Position numbers and translations under genes: made by a program
Assembly (NCBI GenBank): GCA_963533935.1
Contig: CAUSQL010000001.1
Span: 31,459-95,458, forward strand
Direction: 5' to 3'
DNA from: CAUSKK01 sp963533935
GTDB taxonomy: Bacteria; Pseudomonadota; Gammaproteobacteria; Cardiobacteriales; Cardiobacteriaceae
DNA length: 64,000 nucleotides
Notes under the pieces: model-generated
Database searches by the model: none
Told to the model about the DNA's origin: nothing
What the model saw: the letters and a program-made list of their open reading frames with translations, nothing else
Shown: in pieces, positions 18,797 through 27,172 of the stretch
Layout: the number at the start of each line of letters is the position of its first letter
Position numbering within the stretch: position 1 is the first letter of the stretch

Positions 18797-20340
18797 TAGT
18801 TTTTCTCACTGGAATTACTGCTTTCGGCAGCCTTAGAGGACTTAGAACTGCCCTTGCTGGAGTCCGCAGCTTTGCTGGCCTTGCTGTCGGTGGCCTTGGA
18901 ACCACTGCCCTGAGCATTGGTGGCGCCCTTATCTTCCAAACTTTCCAGCTTTACCTCTGGGGCTTTGCCATCGCCCTTGGCTTTTTCCTTAATTTGTTCC
19001 AGTTCTTTAGGCCGTTCAATGGTGTCGCTGGCCGTTGCGCTAACGCTGGGGCTGGCCGAAGGGCTGCTTTCAGCGCTGCTGCCCGCTGGCTTTTTCTCGC
19101 TGGCCTTCAGCTCATCAATGGTTTTCGGCCGGCGGCTTGCGGTGGCGGAAGGGGAAGCGCTAGATTCAGCTTTGGTAGATTCTTCTTTTTTCTCCTCCTT
19201 GGCATCGGCCTTGGCGCTGGGTGAAGCCTTGGGTGTGGGAGTACTTAAAACTTTGCCGTCCGCGTCCACTTCTATCACCTGCACCGGCTTACCCTGTTGA
19301 ATTTGTGAAACCGTGTCGAGGGCCACCAGGTCGCCGTTTTTTAAGCCTTCGGAGATAACCCAATTATTTTTATAGGCCTTAAGCACTTTAACGGTGCGTT
19401 TCTCCAGATTACCTTCGGCGCTAATGACATTAAGGGTGTCTTCCTTACCGCGGGTAACTGCCTTTTGGGGAATTAAATAGACGTTTTCCAGCTGTTCCGT
19501 GGGTATTTCCACCCGCACGTACATACCTTTTAATAATTCATTTTTAGGGTTGGGCACTTCGCCGCGGATTAGCAGTTCGCCGGTGCTTTCGTCCACACTA
19601 CTTTCCGCAAAGAGCAACTTACCCTTGTGCTCATAGGTGCTGCCGTCTTCAAAACTAATTTCAATGCTATTGGGCAGACTCATGCCGTTGGCCAGGGCCC
19701 GTTTCATGTCGATGACCTTACGCGCCGAGTAGGTGATGTTCAGATACATGGGGTCCAGCTGCTGGATTTCCGCCATTTTTACTGAACTGCCCACCAGTGC
19801 ACCTTCCGTAACCAGTGAGCGGCCGATGATGCCGGAAATGGGCGCCTTAACCTTGGCGTAATTCACATTAATCTGCGCCTGCTTAATGGCCGCCTTGGCC
19901 GCCTGAATGGAGGCTTCGGAAACCTTCACCTGGGACACGGCCTGGTCGTAGGTTTGTTTGGAAATGGCCTTCTCTTTAACCAGTGGGGCATAGCGGTTAG
20001 CGGTGGTTTCCGCTAGAGATTTGTTGGCCTGGGCCTGGGCCAGGCTGGCCTGCGCCGACAGTAAATTGGCCTGATAGATGGCATCGTCAATTTGGTAAAG
20101 CTGCTCGTCGGCCCTAACTAGAGTGCCCTCTTGAAACAGACGCTTCTGGAGAATGCCACCCACCTGGGGATAAATGACCGCTTCCCGGGAGGGGGCGAGG
20201 CGGGCCGGTAGATTTTCAGTGATTAGTACGGTTTGGGATTTAGCCTTCAGGGCTGAGACGGTGGGATCTGGCAGCTGCTGGGCGGAAGCGGTGGCTGCTA
20301 GGGCCAACAATAGCGCAAGACCCCTAGATTGATTAGACAT
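18796..20340 (-). CDS. acrA: RND efflux periplasmic adaptor, AcrA/MexA type
   Basis: 514 residues from ATG 20340 (a GTG at 20352 would add four). A signal peptide ends near ATASA without a lipobox cysteine, so unlike AcrA it may not be lipidated. Lipoyl, helical-hairpin and beta-barrel segments follow (GGILQKRLFQEGTLVRADEQLYQID, KVKAPISGIIGRSLVTEGALV). The last 140 or so residues are a Ser/Ala/Lys/Glu-rich low-complexity tail, making it well above the usual 380-400. First gene of the efflux operon, divergent from the regulator. Confidence 0.93.
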   Translation of the reverse strand: MSNQSRGLALLLALAATASAQQLPDPTVSALKAKSQTVLITENLPARLAPSREAVIYPQVGGILQKRLFQEGTLVRADEQLYQIDDAIYQANLLSAQASLAQAQANKSLAETTANRYAPLVKEKAISKQTYDQAVSQVKVSEASIQAAKAAIKQAQINVNYAKVKAPISGIIGRSLVTEGALVGSSVKMAEIQQLDPMYLNITYSARKVIDMKRALANGMSLPNSIEISFEDGSTYEHKGKLLFAESSVDESTGELLIRGEVPNPKNELLKGMYVRVEIPTEQLENVYLIPQKAVTRGKEDTLNVISAEGNLEKRTVKVLKAYKNNWVISEGLKNGDLVALDTVSQIQQGKPVQVIEVDADGKVLSTPTPKASPSAKADAKEEKKEESTKAESSASPSATASRRPKTIDELKASEKKPAGSSAESSPSASPSVSATASDTIERPKELEQIKEKAKGDGKAPEVKLESLEDKGATNAQGSGSKATDSKASKAADSSKGSSKSSKAAESSNSSEKN

Positions 20341-20386
20341 AATTAAACTCACGAATCAGACGATAAATCTTAAAGGGCCAGAATTA

Positions 20387-20406
20387 TACATTCATTCATG
20401 AATGTA
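20387..20406. promoter_or_regulatory. AcrR-type palindromic operator
   Basis: A near-perfect inverted repeat, TACATTCA-TTCA-TGAATGTA, between the efflux operon and the TetR-family gene. It strongly resembles the known AcrR/TtgR-class operator (TACATACATT...GAATGTATGTA). A further half-site TTGAATGTAT lies near 20442. The position suggests control of both the efflux operon and the regulator itself. Confidence 0.75.
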
Positions 20407-20502
20407 ATTTTTGAAAATAAACTTGCACCTTTTTTTATTGTTGAATGTATTCCCTAAAAAAATTACACTGGCGCCTTCTTTTATACAAACAGAAATAATC
20501 CA

Positions 20503-21108
20503 ATGCGTAGAACTAAAGCAGAAGCACAACAGACCCGCCAAGACATATTAAATGCGGCCCTAGTTTTATTTGATGAGGTGGGCTACAACAAGACCAGCCT
20601 TAATGGCATTGCTAAGCGGGCCAATTTAACCCGCGGTGCCATCTATTGGCATTTTCCCAATAAGGAAGAAATATTAAATGGCATTGCCGAACAGCAATTC
20701 GCCGATATGCTGCAGAAAAATGACGAGGCTTTAACGAATGGTAATTTGTGGCAGCGATTGGTGGATAGTTTTAGTGAATTCTTCAGTGAATTAAATTCCA
20801 ATCCCCGCAGAGAATTATTTTTCCGAATTATCCATAAACAACATGGCAGTGATGAGGTGGTAGCGAAATTAAATGCCCGCTACGAGGAGCAGTGGCAAAA
20901 CCATTGTTTATTAGCCATTAAACAGGGCGTTTTAAATGGTGAATTGTCCAACGACATTGACCAGAACTATCTGCGCTACTACCTCATGGTTATGACCAGC
21001 GGCCTCATGAAAATCTTCTTTGAGAAGCCGGAGCAGCGCAACGAATTCAACCGCTACGCCTCGCAGCTAATCACCGACAGCATCTCCCTGTTCCTTGCCA
21101 ATCGCTAA
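20503..21108 (+). CDS. TetR/AcrR-family repressor of the efflux operon
   Basis: 201 residues. N-terminal HTH: TRQDILNAALVLFDEVGYNKTSLNGIAKRANLTRGAIYWHF, which is the AcrR/TtgR/MtrR signature, and a divergent ligand-binding C-terminal domain. It lies divergent from the acrA-like gene with a matching operator between them, so it is very likely the local repressor, released by binding pump substrates. The gene is noticeably richer in A/T codons at its 5' end than the pump genes. Confidence 0.93.
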   Translation: MRRTKAEAQQTRQDILNAALVLFDEVGYNKTSLNGIAKRANLTRGAIYWHFPNKEEILNGIAEQQFADMLQKNDEALTNGNLWQRLVDSFSEFFSELNSNPRRELFFRIIHKQHGSDEVVAKLNARYEEQWQNHCLLAIKQGVLNGELSNDIDQNYLRYYLMVMTSGLMKIFFEKPEQRNEFNRYASQLITDSISLFLANR

Positions 21109-21462
21109 TTTACAAACAGGAGAAGCGGCCGTCTGAATGTAAAGAAGACGGACGCGTGAGCACAGCGAACAACCGGCCGTCTGAATGTAAGAAGACGACC
21201 CGTGAGCACAGCGAACAACCACCCGGCTGATTGTAATGAAGATAGCCGCGGTGAGCATAGCGAACAACGCCCTCCTGCCGGTATTGCATGAGGGGCACCA
21301 AATGGCTTTAACACACCAATAACGGAGGTTCCGGCACCAAGCCGCCGGCACACTAGGGCTTGATTTGGGGCTTAGCACCCGCTTATAAATACATAGGAAG
21401 CGCCCGTCTGTATGTAAAACTATGAATACATACAGACGGGCGCTTCTCCTGTTTGTAAATTA
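21109..21462. repeat. Complex intergenic repeat region, tetR to nuclease gene
   Basis: A 360-bp gap between convergent genes. At 21109-21270 are three degenerate tandem long-form units, period 46-49 bp, each containing GTGAGCA(C/T)AGCGAACAAC at 21156, 21202 and 21251 and a GTCTGAATGTAA-like end. At 21389-21462 is a standard inverted pair whose facing ends match perfectly (AAGCGCCCGTCTGTATGT with its complement). Between them, 21270-21380, I see no gene. Two copies of GCCGTCTGAA, the core of the Neisseria uptake sequence, occur at about 21128 and 21176. Confidence 0.8.
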
Positions 21463-21471
21463 GCGTTTTAA

Positions 21472-22239
21472 TTAACGGCGCAGCTGTTGCTTCAGCTGTT
21501 TCAACAGCGGTTCCCGCAGCGACGGTACCAGCAGTAGTGCCACTACGATTAACAACAACAGCCAGGGGCTGAACGGTAATTTCTCCAGACCACCGCTACC
21601 GTCCGCTACGCCATTGGCCGTGGCTGCACAAATGCTCGGCAGGGCGCCGCTCTCATTCTTGCACAGCTGCCGCCAGCGCTTTGGGTCCTGCTGGAGGCCG
21701 GCCCGTTGCCAGATGCCAATCTTGTCCGCCGCCGCCTGACAGTGGGCGCGGCGATATTCATTCTTCGGCTTCCGGCACTGGTCGCCGCCACGGAAGTTAT
21801 AGGCCACCGCCTGGCCCGCCTGCACCATGGCCAGATTAATGTTCTTCTCGCCGCTAAAAATTACGCCTAAGGTGCGGTCGTAGTAGTCGGCCCCCTTACT
21901 CTCCAGGGTGAACTGGCCGTCGCCCAGCAGCTGTTGCAGATAATTGCGCGCTTGGTCGCCCCAGGGGTGCTGCTTGCCCTCCGGCGCGTCGATGCCGTCC
22001 ATGCGAATTTTTACCGCTGTATTGCCGCAGGTGGCCCGCACCGTGTCGCCGTCCAGCACCTGTTGCAGACGGCAGCTATATTTGCCCGCCGCCAGCGGCT
22101 TAAGCTCCTCACCGCCGCGGGCGGCCACGTTGATGGAAAATAGCGGCAATCCCGTTAAAACCAACAGCAGCAGCCACTGACTCCGCCCTTTAAAAAAGGG
22201 CGCCAGAGTGCGCCCCCACTTACTTATCAACGTCTTCAC
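21472..22239 (-). CDS. Staphylococcal-nuclease-like (SNase/TNase) domain membrane protein
   Basis: 255 residues from GTG 22239, inside the last 20 nt of ihfB; no closer ATG fits. A hydrophobic signal or anchor near residues 22-38, an SNase domain (residues about 55-190) with VLDGDTVRA, MDGIDAPEGKQHPWGDQAR and YYDRTLGVI, carrying the expected acidic and arginine residues, then a C-terminal membrane helix (PWLLLLIVVALLLVPSL). It is probably an exported, membrane-held nuclease; such enzymes cut DNA and RNA with calcium. Four cysteines may form disulfides. Confidence 0.85.
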   Translation of the reverse strand: MKTLISKWGRTLAPFFKGRSQWLLLLVLTGLPLFSINVAARGGEELKPLAAGKYSCRLQQVLDGDTVRATCGNTAVKIRMDGIDAPEGKQHPWGDQARNYLQQLLGDGQFTLESKGADYYDRTLGVIFSGEKNINLAMVQAGQAVAYNFRGGDQCRKPKNEYRRAHCQAAADKIGIWQRAGLQQDPKRWRQLCKNESGALPSICAATANGVADGSGGLEKLPFSPWLLLLIVVALLLVPSLREPLLKQLKQQLRR

Positions 22240-22498
22240 GGAGGCTTTTCCCGGCCCGGAAGTAGGGAATGGATTTGGCCTTAACCTGCACCGCTTCACC
22301 GGTTTTCGGATTGCGACCATTGCGTTGGCTCCGCTGGTGAAGTGAAAAACTGCCAAAACCACGAATTTCAATGCGGTCGCCCCGCTCCAGGCTTTGACAA
22401 ATTTTGTCGATGATTAGCCGAACCGAATGTTCCACTTCCTGAAGTTTCAGATTGCCGTACTTCATGCTTAGCCGTTCAATTAGTTCTGATTTGGTCAT
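22220..22498 (-). CDS. ihfB: Integration host factor beta subunit
   Basis: 92 residues from ATG 22498 with GGGAGGACC upstream. DNABII fold: RIEIRGFGSFSLHQRSQRNGRNPKTGE is the beta-arm region that bends DNA, including the Pro that intercalates. IHF-beta pairs with IHF-alpha (not in the window). It lies directly downstream of rpsA, the conserved gammaproteobacterial order, and is separated from it by an intrinsic terminator. Confidence 0.96.
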   Translation of the reverse strand: MTKSELIERLSMKYGNLKLQEVEHSVRLIIDKICQSLERGDRIEIRGFGSFSLHQRSQRNGRNPKTGEAVQVKAKSIPYFRAGKSLREDVDK

Positions 22499-22517
22499 AG
22501 GTCCTCCCGATTTAGAC

Positions 22518-22544
22518 AAAAAAGACCGCCACCAGGTGGCGGTC
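22518..22544 (-). terminator. Intrinsic terminator between rpsA and ihfB
   Basis: On the minus strand the stem GACCGCCACC / GGTGGCGGTC is followed by TTTTTT. It lies 22 nt beyond the rpsA stop codon and 20 nt before the ihfB start, so it may cut ihfB expression relative to rpsA or act as an attenuator. Confidence 0.85.
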
Positions 22545-22565
22545 TCAATGGGTGCGGGGCGGTTA

Positions 22566-24233
22566 TTACTCTTCCCGCAGTTCTTTGAAAATATCGCCCA
22601 GGGAAGTGCCCACCTGGTTTTCCCGGCGGCTGTATTCCTTAATGACGGATTTTTCCTCGGCCACATCTTTCGCCCGAATCGACAGGCCAATGAGCTTGTG
22701 TTTCCGGTCGATATTGATGATTTTGGCCTCAATTTCGTCGCCAATTTGTAGCACTTTGGTCAGGTCATCAACCCGTTCAATGGCCGCTTCGCTAGCCTTC
22801 AGAGAACCGGTTACGCCTTCGCCCAAATTGACGGTGGCTTGCCGCTCATCAACGGTTTCCACCACGCCCTTAACGGTGGCACCGCGGCCGTTGATGGTGA
22901 GGAAGTTGGAGAAGTGGTCCTGGGTCAGCTGTTTGATGCCGAGGGAGATGCGTTCCCGCTCTGGGTCAATGCCGATGATGACCGCTTCCACTTCCTGGCC
23001 GCGCTGGTAGTGGCGTACTGCTTCTTCGTTGGTTTCGTCCCAAGACAGGTCGGACAGGTGAATTAGACCGTCAATGCCACCTTCCAGACCGATGAAGACG
23101 CCGAAGTCGGTAATGGACTTAATTTGGCCAGTGATTTTCTCGCCCTTGCTGTGGTTTTTGTTGAATTCCTGCCAGGGGTTAGGAATGCACTGCTTCATGC
23201 CGAGGGAAATGCGGCGCTTATCCGAATCGAAATCGAGGATTTTCACGTCCACTTCCTGGCCGATGGAGACAAATTTCCGTGGATTAACGTTCTTATTGGT
23301 CCAATCCATTTCGGACACGTGCACCAGACCTTCCACGCCGTCTTCAATTTCCACGAAGGCGCCGTAGTCAGCGATATTGGTAACTTTGCCGCGCCGCTGG
23401 CCACCGATGGGGAAGCGTTCGGCAATGTCGCCCCAGGGGTCGGCGCTCAGCTGCTTCAGACCCAGCGAAACGCGGCCGCGTTCCCGGTCAAACTTAAGCA
23501 CCTTAACTTCCACTTCCTGGCCTATTTCCACCACTTCCGAGGGGAATTTCACCCGTTTCCAGGCCATATCCGTAATGTGCAGCAGGCCATCAACGCCGCC
23601 AATGTCCAAGAAGGCACCGTAGTCGGTGAGGTTTTTCACCACCGCCTTGACCACATCACCTTCCTGGAGATTTTTCAATACTTCATCGCGTTCCGCCTGG
23701 TGTTCCGTTTCTAGAACCGCCTTGCGGGAGACCACCACGTTATTACGCTTCTGGTCCAATTTAATAATTTTGAACTCAACTTCTTTGCCGTCAATGTGGC
23801 TGGCATCTTTAGTGGTGCGAATGTCCACCAGCGAGCCGGGCAAGAAGGCTTTGACCCCATCAACTTCGACGGTGAAACCGCCCTTGACGCGGCCGGAAAC
23901 TAAACCCTTAATGATTTCGCCGGATTCGTGTTTTTTCTCCAGTTCCGCCCAAGTGCGCTGGCGCTGGGCGTCTTCGTGGGATACGGAAATGTTGCCGGAG
24001 CCGTCTTCCACGGACTTCAGGGCCACTTCCACAGTGTCGCCGGGGGCGACGGTTACTTCACCTTGGCCGTTGGTGAATTGGCTAACGGGGATAAAACCTT
24101 CCGATTTCAGACCCGCATCAACGATTACAAAATCCTTGGTTACGTTGATTACTTTGGCGTTGATAATTCCGCCGGACTTTAATTCAGTCTGTTCAATGCT
24201 TTTTTCAAATAATTCAGCAAAAGATTCTGACAT
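22566..24233 (-). CDS. rpsA: 30S ribosomal protein S1
   Basis: 555 residues with six S1 RNA-binding domains at about 20-90, 105-170, 190-260, 277-347, 364-434 and 451-520. Each shows the pattern of GxxxxGxV followed by FGxFxx and GLxHxS, for example LTDYGAFLDIGGVDGLLHITD and ITDFGVFIGLEGGIDGLIHLSD. S1 recruits mRNAs to the 30S subunit. Normal length. It follows cmk by 28 nt, as in other gammaproteobacteria. Confidence 0.98.
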   Translation of the reverse strand: MSESFAELFEKSIEQTELKSGGIINAKVINVTKDFVIVDAGLKSEGFIPVSQFTNGQGEVTVAPGDTVEVALKSVEDGSGNISVSHEDAQRQRTWAELEKKHESGEIIKGLVSGRVKGGFTVEVDGVKAFLPGSLVDIRTTKDASHIDGKEVEFKIIKLDQKRNNVVVSRKAVLETEHQAERDEVLKNLQEGDVVKAVVKNLTDYGAFLDIGGVDGLLHITDMAWKRVKFPSEVVEIGQEVEVKVLKFDRERGRVSLGLKQLSADPWGDIAERFPIGGQRRGKVTNIADYGAFVEIEDGVEGLVHVSEMDWTNKNVNPRKFVSIGQEVDVKILDFDSDKRRISLGMKQCIPNPWQEFNKNHSKGEKITGQIKSITDFGVFIGLEGGIDGLIHLSDLSWDETNEEAVRHYQRGQEVEAVIIGIDPERERISLGIKQLTQDHFSNFLTINGRGATVKGVVETVDERQATVNLGEGVTGSLKASEAAIERVDDLTKVLQIGDEIEAKIINIDRKHKLIGLSIRAKDVAEEKSVIKEYSRRENQVGTSLGDIFKELREE

Positions 24234-24261
24234 ATGTAAATTTTCTCTTTAAAAGGAGGGG

Positions 24262-24891
24262 TTAAATTAAACGTAAAACTTGTTGAAAAACCTGCTCGCG
24301 GCTGAGAGAACTCGTATCAATTACCACCGCATCCGAAGCTGGTTTCAAGGGAGCTATTGACCGTGTACTATCCCGCTCATCACGCTGGCGGATTTCGTCT
24401 ACAAGTTTGTTTATATTAATGTTTTTTGCGGAATCTTGCAACTGATTGAGCCGCCGCTGGGCCCGCACTTCCGCGCTGGCGGTCAGGTAAATTTTCAAAA
24501 AGGCGGTGGGAAAAACCACCGTGCCCATGTCACGGCCGTCGGCCACCAAATCGCCTACCGCCGCCAGGCTACGGAATTTTTCCGTCAGGGCTGCCCGCAA
24601 GGGGCCACTGGCGGCCAGCTGCGATGCGGCCGCGGCAACGGCCTCGCTGCGAATGGCCGCCGGCCGACCGTCCACCCAACATTCCATGCCCTCGGGCCCG
24701 GGGCGAAATTCCACCGAGAGCCGGGCCAATAAATCGATGGCCTCTGCCTCGTTGCCGGCGCCGGCCCAGGCCAGCAGCCGGTAGTAGGCGCCACTGTCCA
24801 GATAGGACCAGCCCAGGTGGGCCGCCAGCCGCTGGGCCAAGGTGCCCTTCCCCACCCCGGCGGGACCATCTACGGTAATCACCCTAGCCAC
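24262..24891 (-). CDS. cmk: Cytidylate kinase
   Basis: About 209 residues. The P-loop VDGPAGVGKGTLAQ is followed by SYLDSGAYYRLLA and DGRDMGTVVFP, all standard in Cmk, which phosphorylates CMP and dCMP. There is no in-frame ATG at the expected place: GTG 24891 is my choice, with TTG 24903 (inside the adjoining repeat) or GTG 24882 as alternatives. An intergenic repeat abuts the start. It is upstream of rpsA and downstream of aroA, the usual order. Confidence 0.93.
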   Translation of the reverse strand: MARVITVDGPAGVGKGTLAQRLAAHLGWSYLDSGAYYRLLAWAGAGNEAEAIDLLARLSVEFRPGPEGMECWVDGRPAAIRSEAVAAAASQLAASGPLRAALTEKFRSLAAVGDLVADGRDMGTVVFPTAFLKIYLTASAEVRAQRRLNQLQDSAKNININKLVDEIRQRDERDSTRSIAPLKPASDAVVIDTSSLSREQVFQQVLRLI

Positions 24892-24895
24892 GGTT

Positions 24896-24992
24896 TTTAC
24901 CAACAGGGGAAGCGCCCGTCTGTATGTAATTAAACCATTCAGACCTAAAAATACGATATTTACAAACAGGTAAAGCGCCCTGTTGTCGGTAA
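24896..24992. repeat. Intergenic palindromic repeat cluster (2 units), aroA-cmk
   Basis: Two direct-oriented units (TACCAACAGGGGAAGCGCCC... and TACAAACAGGTAAAGCGCCC...) about 30 bp apart, between the aroA stop and the cmk start. Unlike most clusters they are in the same orientation, so they cannot pair arm to arm; each has its own internal inverted ends. The first touches the cmk translation start. Confidence 0.85.
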
Positions 24993-26306
24993 TTAACCAT
25001 TAATTTCCTCCAGCGCCAGACCACCGGCCCGAGCCAATGCAAAGAAGGTGGGGAAGGAAGTGGCCACGTTCTCACAGTTGCGAATGTCAATGGGCGCCGC
25101 CGCCCGCAGCGCCGCCACCGCAAAGCTCATGGCGATGCGATGGTCGCCGCTGCTATCCACAAAGCCGCCGCCGAAGGCCGCCCCCTCCGGCCGGCCCACG
25201 ATGCTGATGTCGTCGCCCGCCACGGTCAATTCCACGCCCAAGGTGCGCAGATTGTCCGCCATGACCGTCAGCCGGTCGCTCTCCTTCACCCGCAATTCCT
25301 GTAAATCCCGCGCCACCGTAGTGCCAGCCGCACAGGCCGCCGCAATGAACAGTATGGGGAATTCATCAATGGCAATGGGCACGAAGCGGGCGGGAATTTC
25401 CACGGCGCGCAGCTTGGACGGCTTAATCAGCAGGTCTGCTACCGGTTCGCCGCCGGCCTCGCGGCGGTTAAACAGTTCAATGTGGCCGCCCATCATGTGC
25501 AAGATGTCAATGACCGCGGCCCGGCTGGGATTAATGCCGATGTTCTCCAGCAGCAGTTCCCCCTCCCGCGCCAGTAGGCCGGCAACGATGAAGAAGGCCG
25601 CCGAAGAAATATCCGCCGGCACCTGAATGGCCTTGGCCTGCAAGCTCTGGCCGCCACGCAGCCGCAGCACATTGCCGTCCCGTTCCAGCTCCACGCCGAA
25701 GCCGCGCAACATGCGTTCGGTGTGGTCGCGGCTCGGGGCGATTTCCTCAATGGCCGTGGTGCCCTCCGCATAGAGGCCGGCCAACAGCAGCGCCGATTTC
25801 AGCTGGGCGCTGGCCACCGGCAATTTGTAGCTGATGGCCCTGAGGGGCCGGCCGAAAATCTTCACCGGCGCCGTGCCATTGCTGGTTTCAATGTGGGCGC
25901 CCATCTGGCTTAAAGGTTCACTGACCCGGCCCATGGGCCGCCGGCTTAGGGATTCATCGCCAATCAGCACGCTGTCAAATTTTTGGCCAGCGAGAATGCC
26001 CATCATCAGCCGCATGCTGGTGCCACTATTGCCCAAATCCAGTGGCCCGGCCGCCGCCCGCAGACCATGTAAGCCCCGCCCCTGCACCGTCAAATGGCCT
26101 GGCCCGTGGCGCTCAATGGCTATGCCCAGCCGTTGGAAGGCGCGCATGGTGGCCAGGCAGTCTTCCCCCTCGAGAAAGCCGCTGATTTCCGTCTGCCCTT
26201 CGGCCAGGGCGCCAAACATAATGGCCCGGTGGGAAATGGATTTATCGCCGGCGATGGCAAGCTTGCCGCCGAAACTCTGCACCGGATTGGTGCGCCAATG
26301 GCTCAT
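24993..26306 (-). CDS. aroA: 3-phosphoshikimate 1-carboxyvinyltransferase (EPSP synthase)
   Basis: 437 residues, normal length. N-terminal GDKSISHRAIMFGALAEG contains the phosphate-binding Lys and Ser/Arg; LDLGNSGTSMRLMMGIL and ESDRLTVMADNLRTLG with GDHRIAMSFAVA follow. The enzyme joins shikimate-3-phosphate and PEP in chorismate synthesis. Its start overlaps the tyrA stop by 4 nt, so both are made from one message. The glyphosate-site segment LGNSGTSMRL looks unmodified. Confidence 0.97.
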   Translation of the reverse strand: MSHWRTNPVQSFGGKLAIAGDKSISHRAIMFGALAEGQTEISGFLEGEDCLATMRAFQRLGIAIERHGPGHLTVQGRGLHGLRAAAGPLDLGNSGTSMRLMMGILAGQKFDSVLIGDESLSRRPMGRVSEPLSQMGAHIETSNGTAPVKIFGRPLRAISYKLPVASAQLKSALLLAGLYAEGTTAIEEIAPSRDHTERMLRGFGVELERDGNVLRLRGGQSLQAKAIQVPADISSAAFFIVAGLLAREGELLLENIGINPSRAAVIDILHMMGGHIELFNRREAGGEPVADLLIKPSKLRAVEIPARFVPIAIDEFPILFIAAACAAGTTVARDLQELRVKESDRLTVMADNLRTLGVELTVAGDDISIVGRPEGAAFGGGFVDSSGDHRIAMSFAVAALRAAAPIDIRNCENVATSFPTFFALARAGGLALEEING

Positions 26307-27172
26307 GGTTGCTCCTTGTCGTAGTGGTTGTCCCGGGCCTGCTTAGCCCGGTGAAAAATCTGTTCCAGCCCCGGTCCGTCCTGGTGGCGCAGCAGGTCCT
26401 GCAGCTGGCTCAGGCGGCCCTTATAGGTTTCTAAAAGTTTAATCAGCACGGCGCTGTTATTCAGGGCGATGTCCCGCCACATGACCGGACTGCTGGAGGC
26501 GACCCGGGTGAAATCGCGGAAGCCGCCGGCGGCATAGGAAAAGATTTGCTCGTGGTTTAAATCCTGGTCCAGCATGTCCACCAGCAGATAGGCCAGCAGG
26601 TGCGGCAGATGGCTGGTGGCGCCGAGAATTTCGTCGTGCTGCTCCACGGACATATAGGCCACCAGCGCCCCGGCCCCATGCCATAGGCGGCTGATGAGGC
26701 CCAGGGCGCGGCTGTCGGTCTGTTCCAGGGTGGTGAGTATGACCCGATGATTGATAAATAGGTCGCCGCGGGCATGGGCCACCCCGCTTTTCTCCCGGCC
26801 GGCGATGGGGTGGGCCGGCACATAATTCGCCGGCACCTGGCCGAAGGCGCGGCGGAAGGCCTCTAGCACCGATTGCTTGGTGCTGCCCACGTCGCTGATT
26901 ACCACCTCGGCCTTTAGGGGTACCGCCGCCAGCCGTTCACAAATGTTAAAGATGGCCTGCACCGGCGTGGCGAGAATGATGATGTCCGCCGCCGCCAATG
27001 CGTTAAAGTCGTCCCAGGCCTCGTCAATGACCCCCAGGGCCAGCCCTTCGGCCAACGCCGCCTTACTCGTGTCAAGGGCAACGATGCGCTCTGCCTGGCC
27101 GCGCAGGGCCAGGGCCAGGGAACCGCCGATTAATCCCAGACCAATAAAGGCCACCGTGCCCAGCCTAACCAT
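26303..27172 (-). CDS. tyrA: Prephenate dehydrogenase
   Basis: 289 residues: N-terminal NAD(P)-binding GLGLIGGSLALALRG, then SDVGSTKQSVLEAF and HPIAGREKSGVAHA, where the His and surrounding residues bind prephenate. A helical C-terminal domain follows, with LPHLLAYLLVDML. There is no fused chorismate mutase or ACT domain. It makes hydroxyphenylpyruvate (or acts on arogenate) for tyrosine. The ATG lies 8 nt inside the NYN-LOTUS gene and the end overlaps aroA by 4 nt. Confidence 0.94.
   Translation of the reverse strand: MVRLGTVAFIGLGLIGGSLALALRGQAERIVALDTSKAALAEGLALGVIDEAWDDFNALAAADIIILATPVQAIFNICERLAAVPLKAEVVISDVGSTKQSVLEAFRRAFGQVPANYVPAHPIAGREKSGVAHARGDLFINHRVILTTLEQTDSRALGLISRLWHGAGALVAYMSVEQHDEILGATSHLPHLLAYLLVDMLDQDLNHEQIFSYAAGGFRDFTRVASSSPVMWRDIALNNSAVLIKLLETYKGRLSQLQDLLRHQDGPGLEQIFHRAKQARDNHYDKEQP

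Noticed and set aside
21110..21378. Short minus-strand frames in the repeat region
   Set aside because: They consist of repeat-derived sequence such as LFAVLT and have no ribosome sites.
23626..24252. 208-codon frame opposite rpsA
   Set aside because: Shadow of rpsA; no family features.
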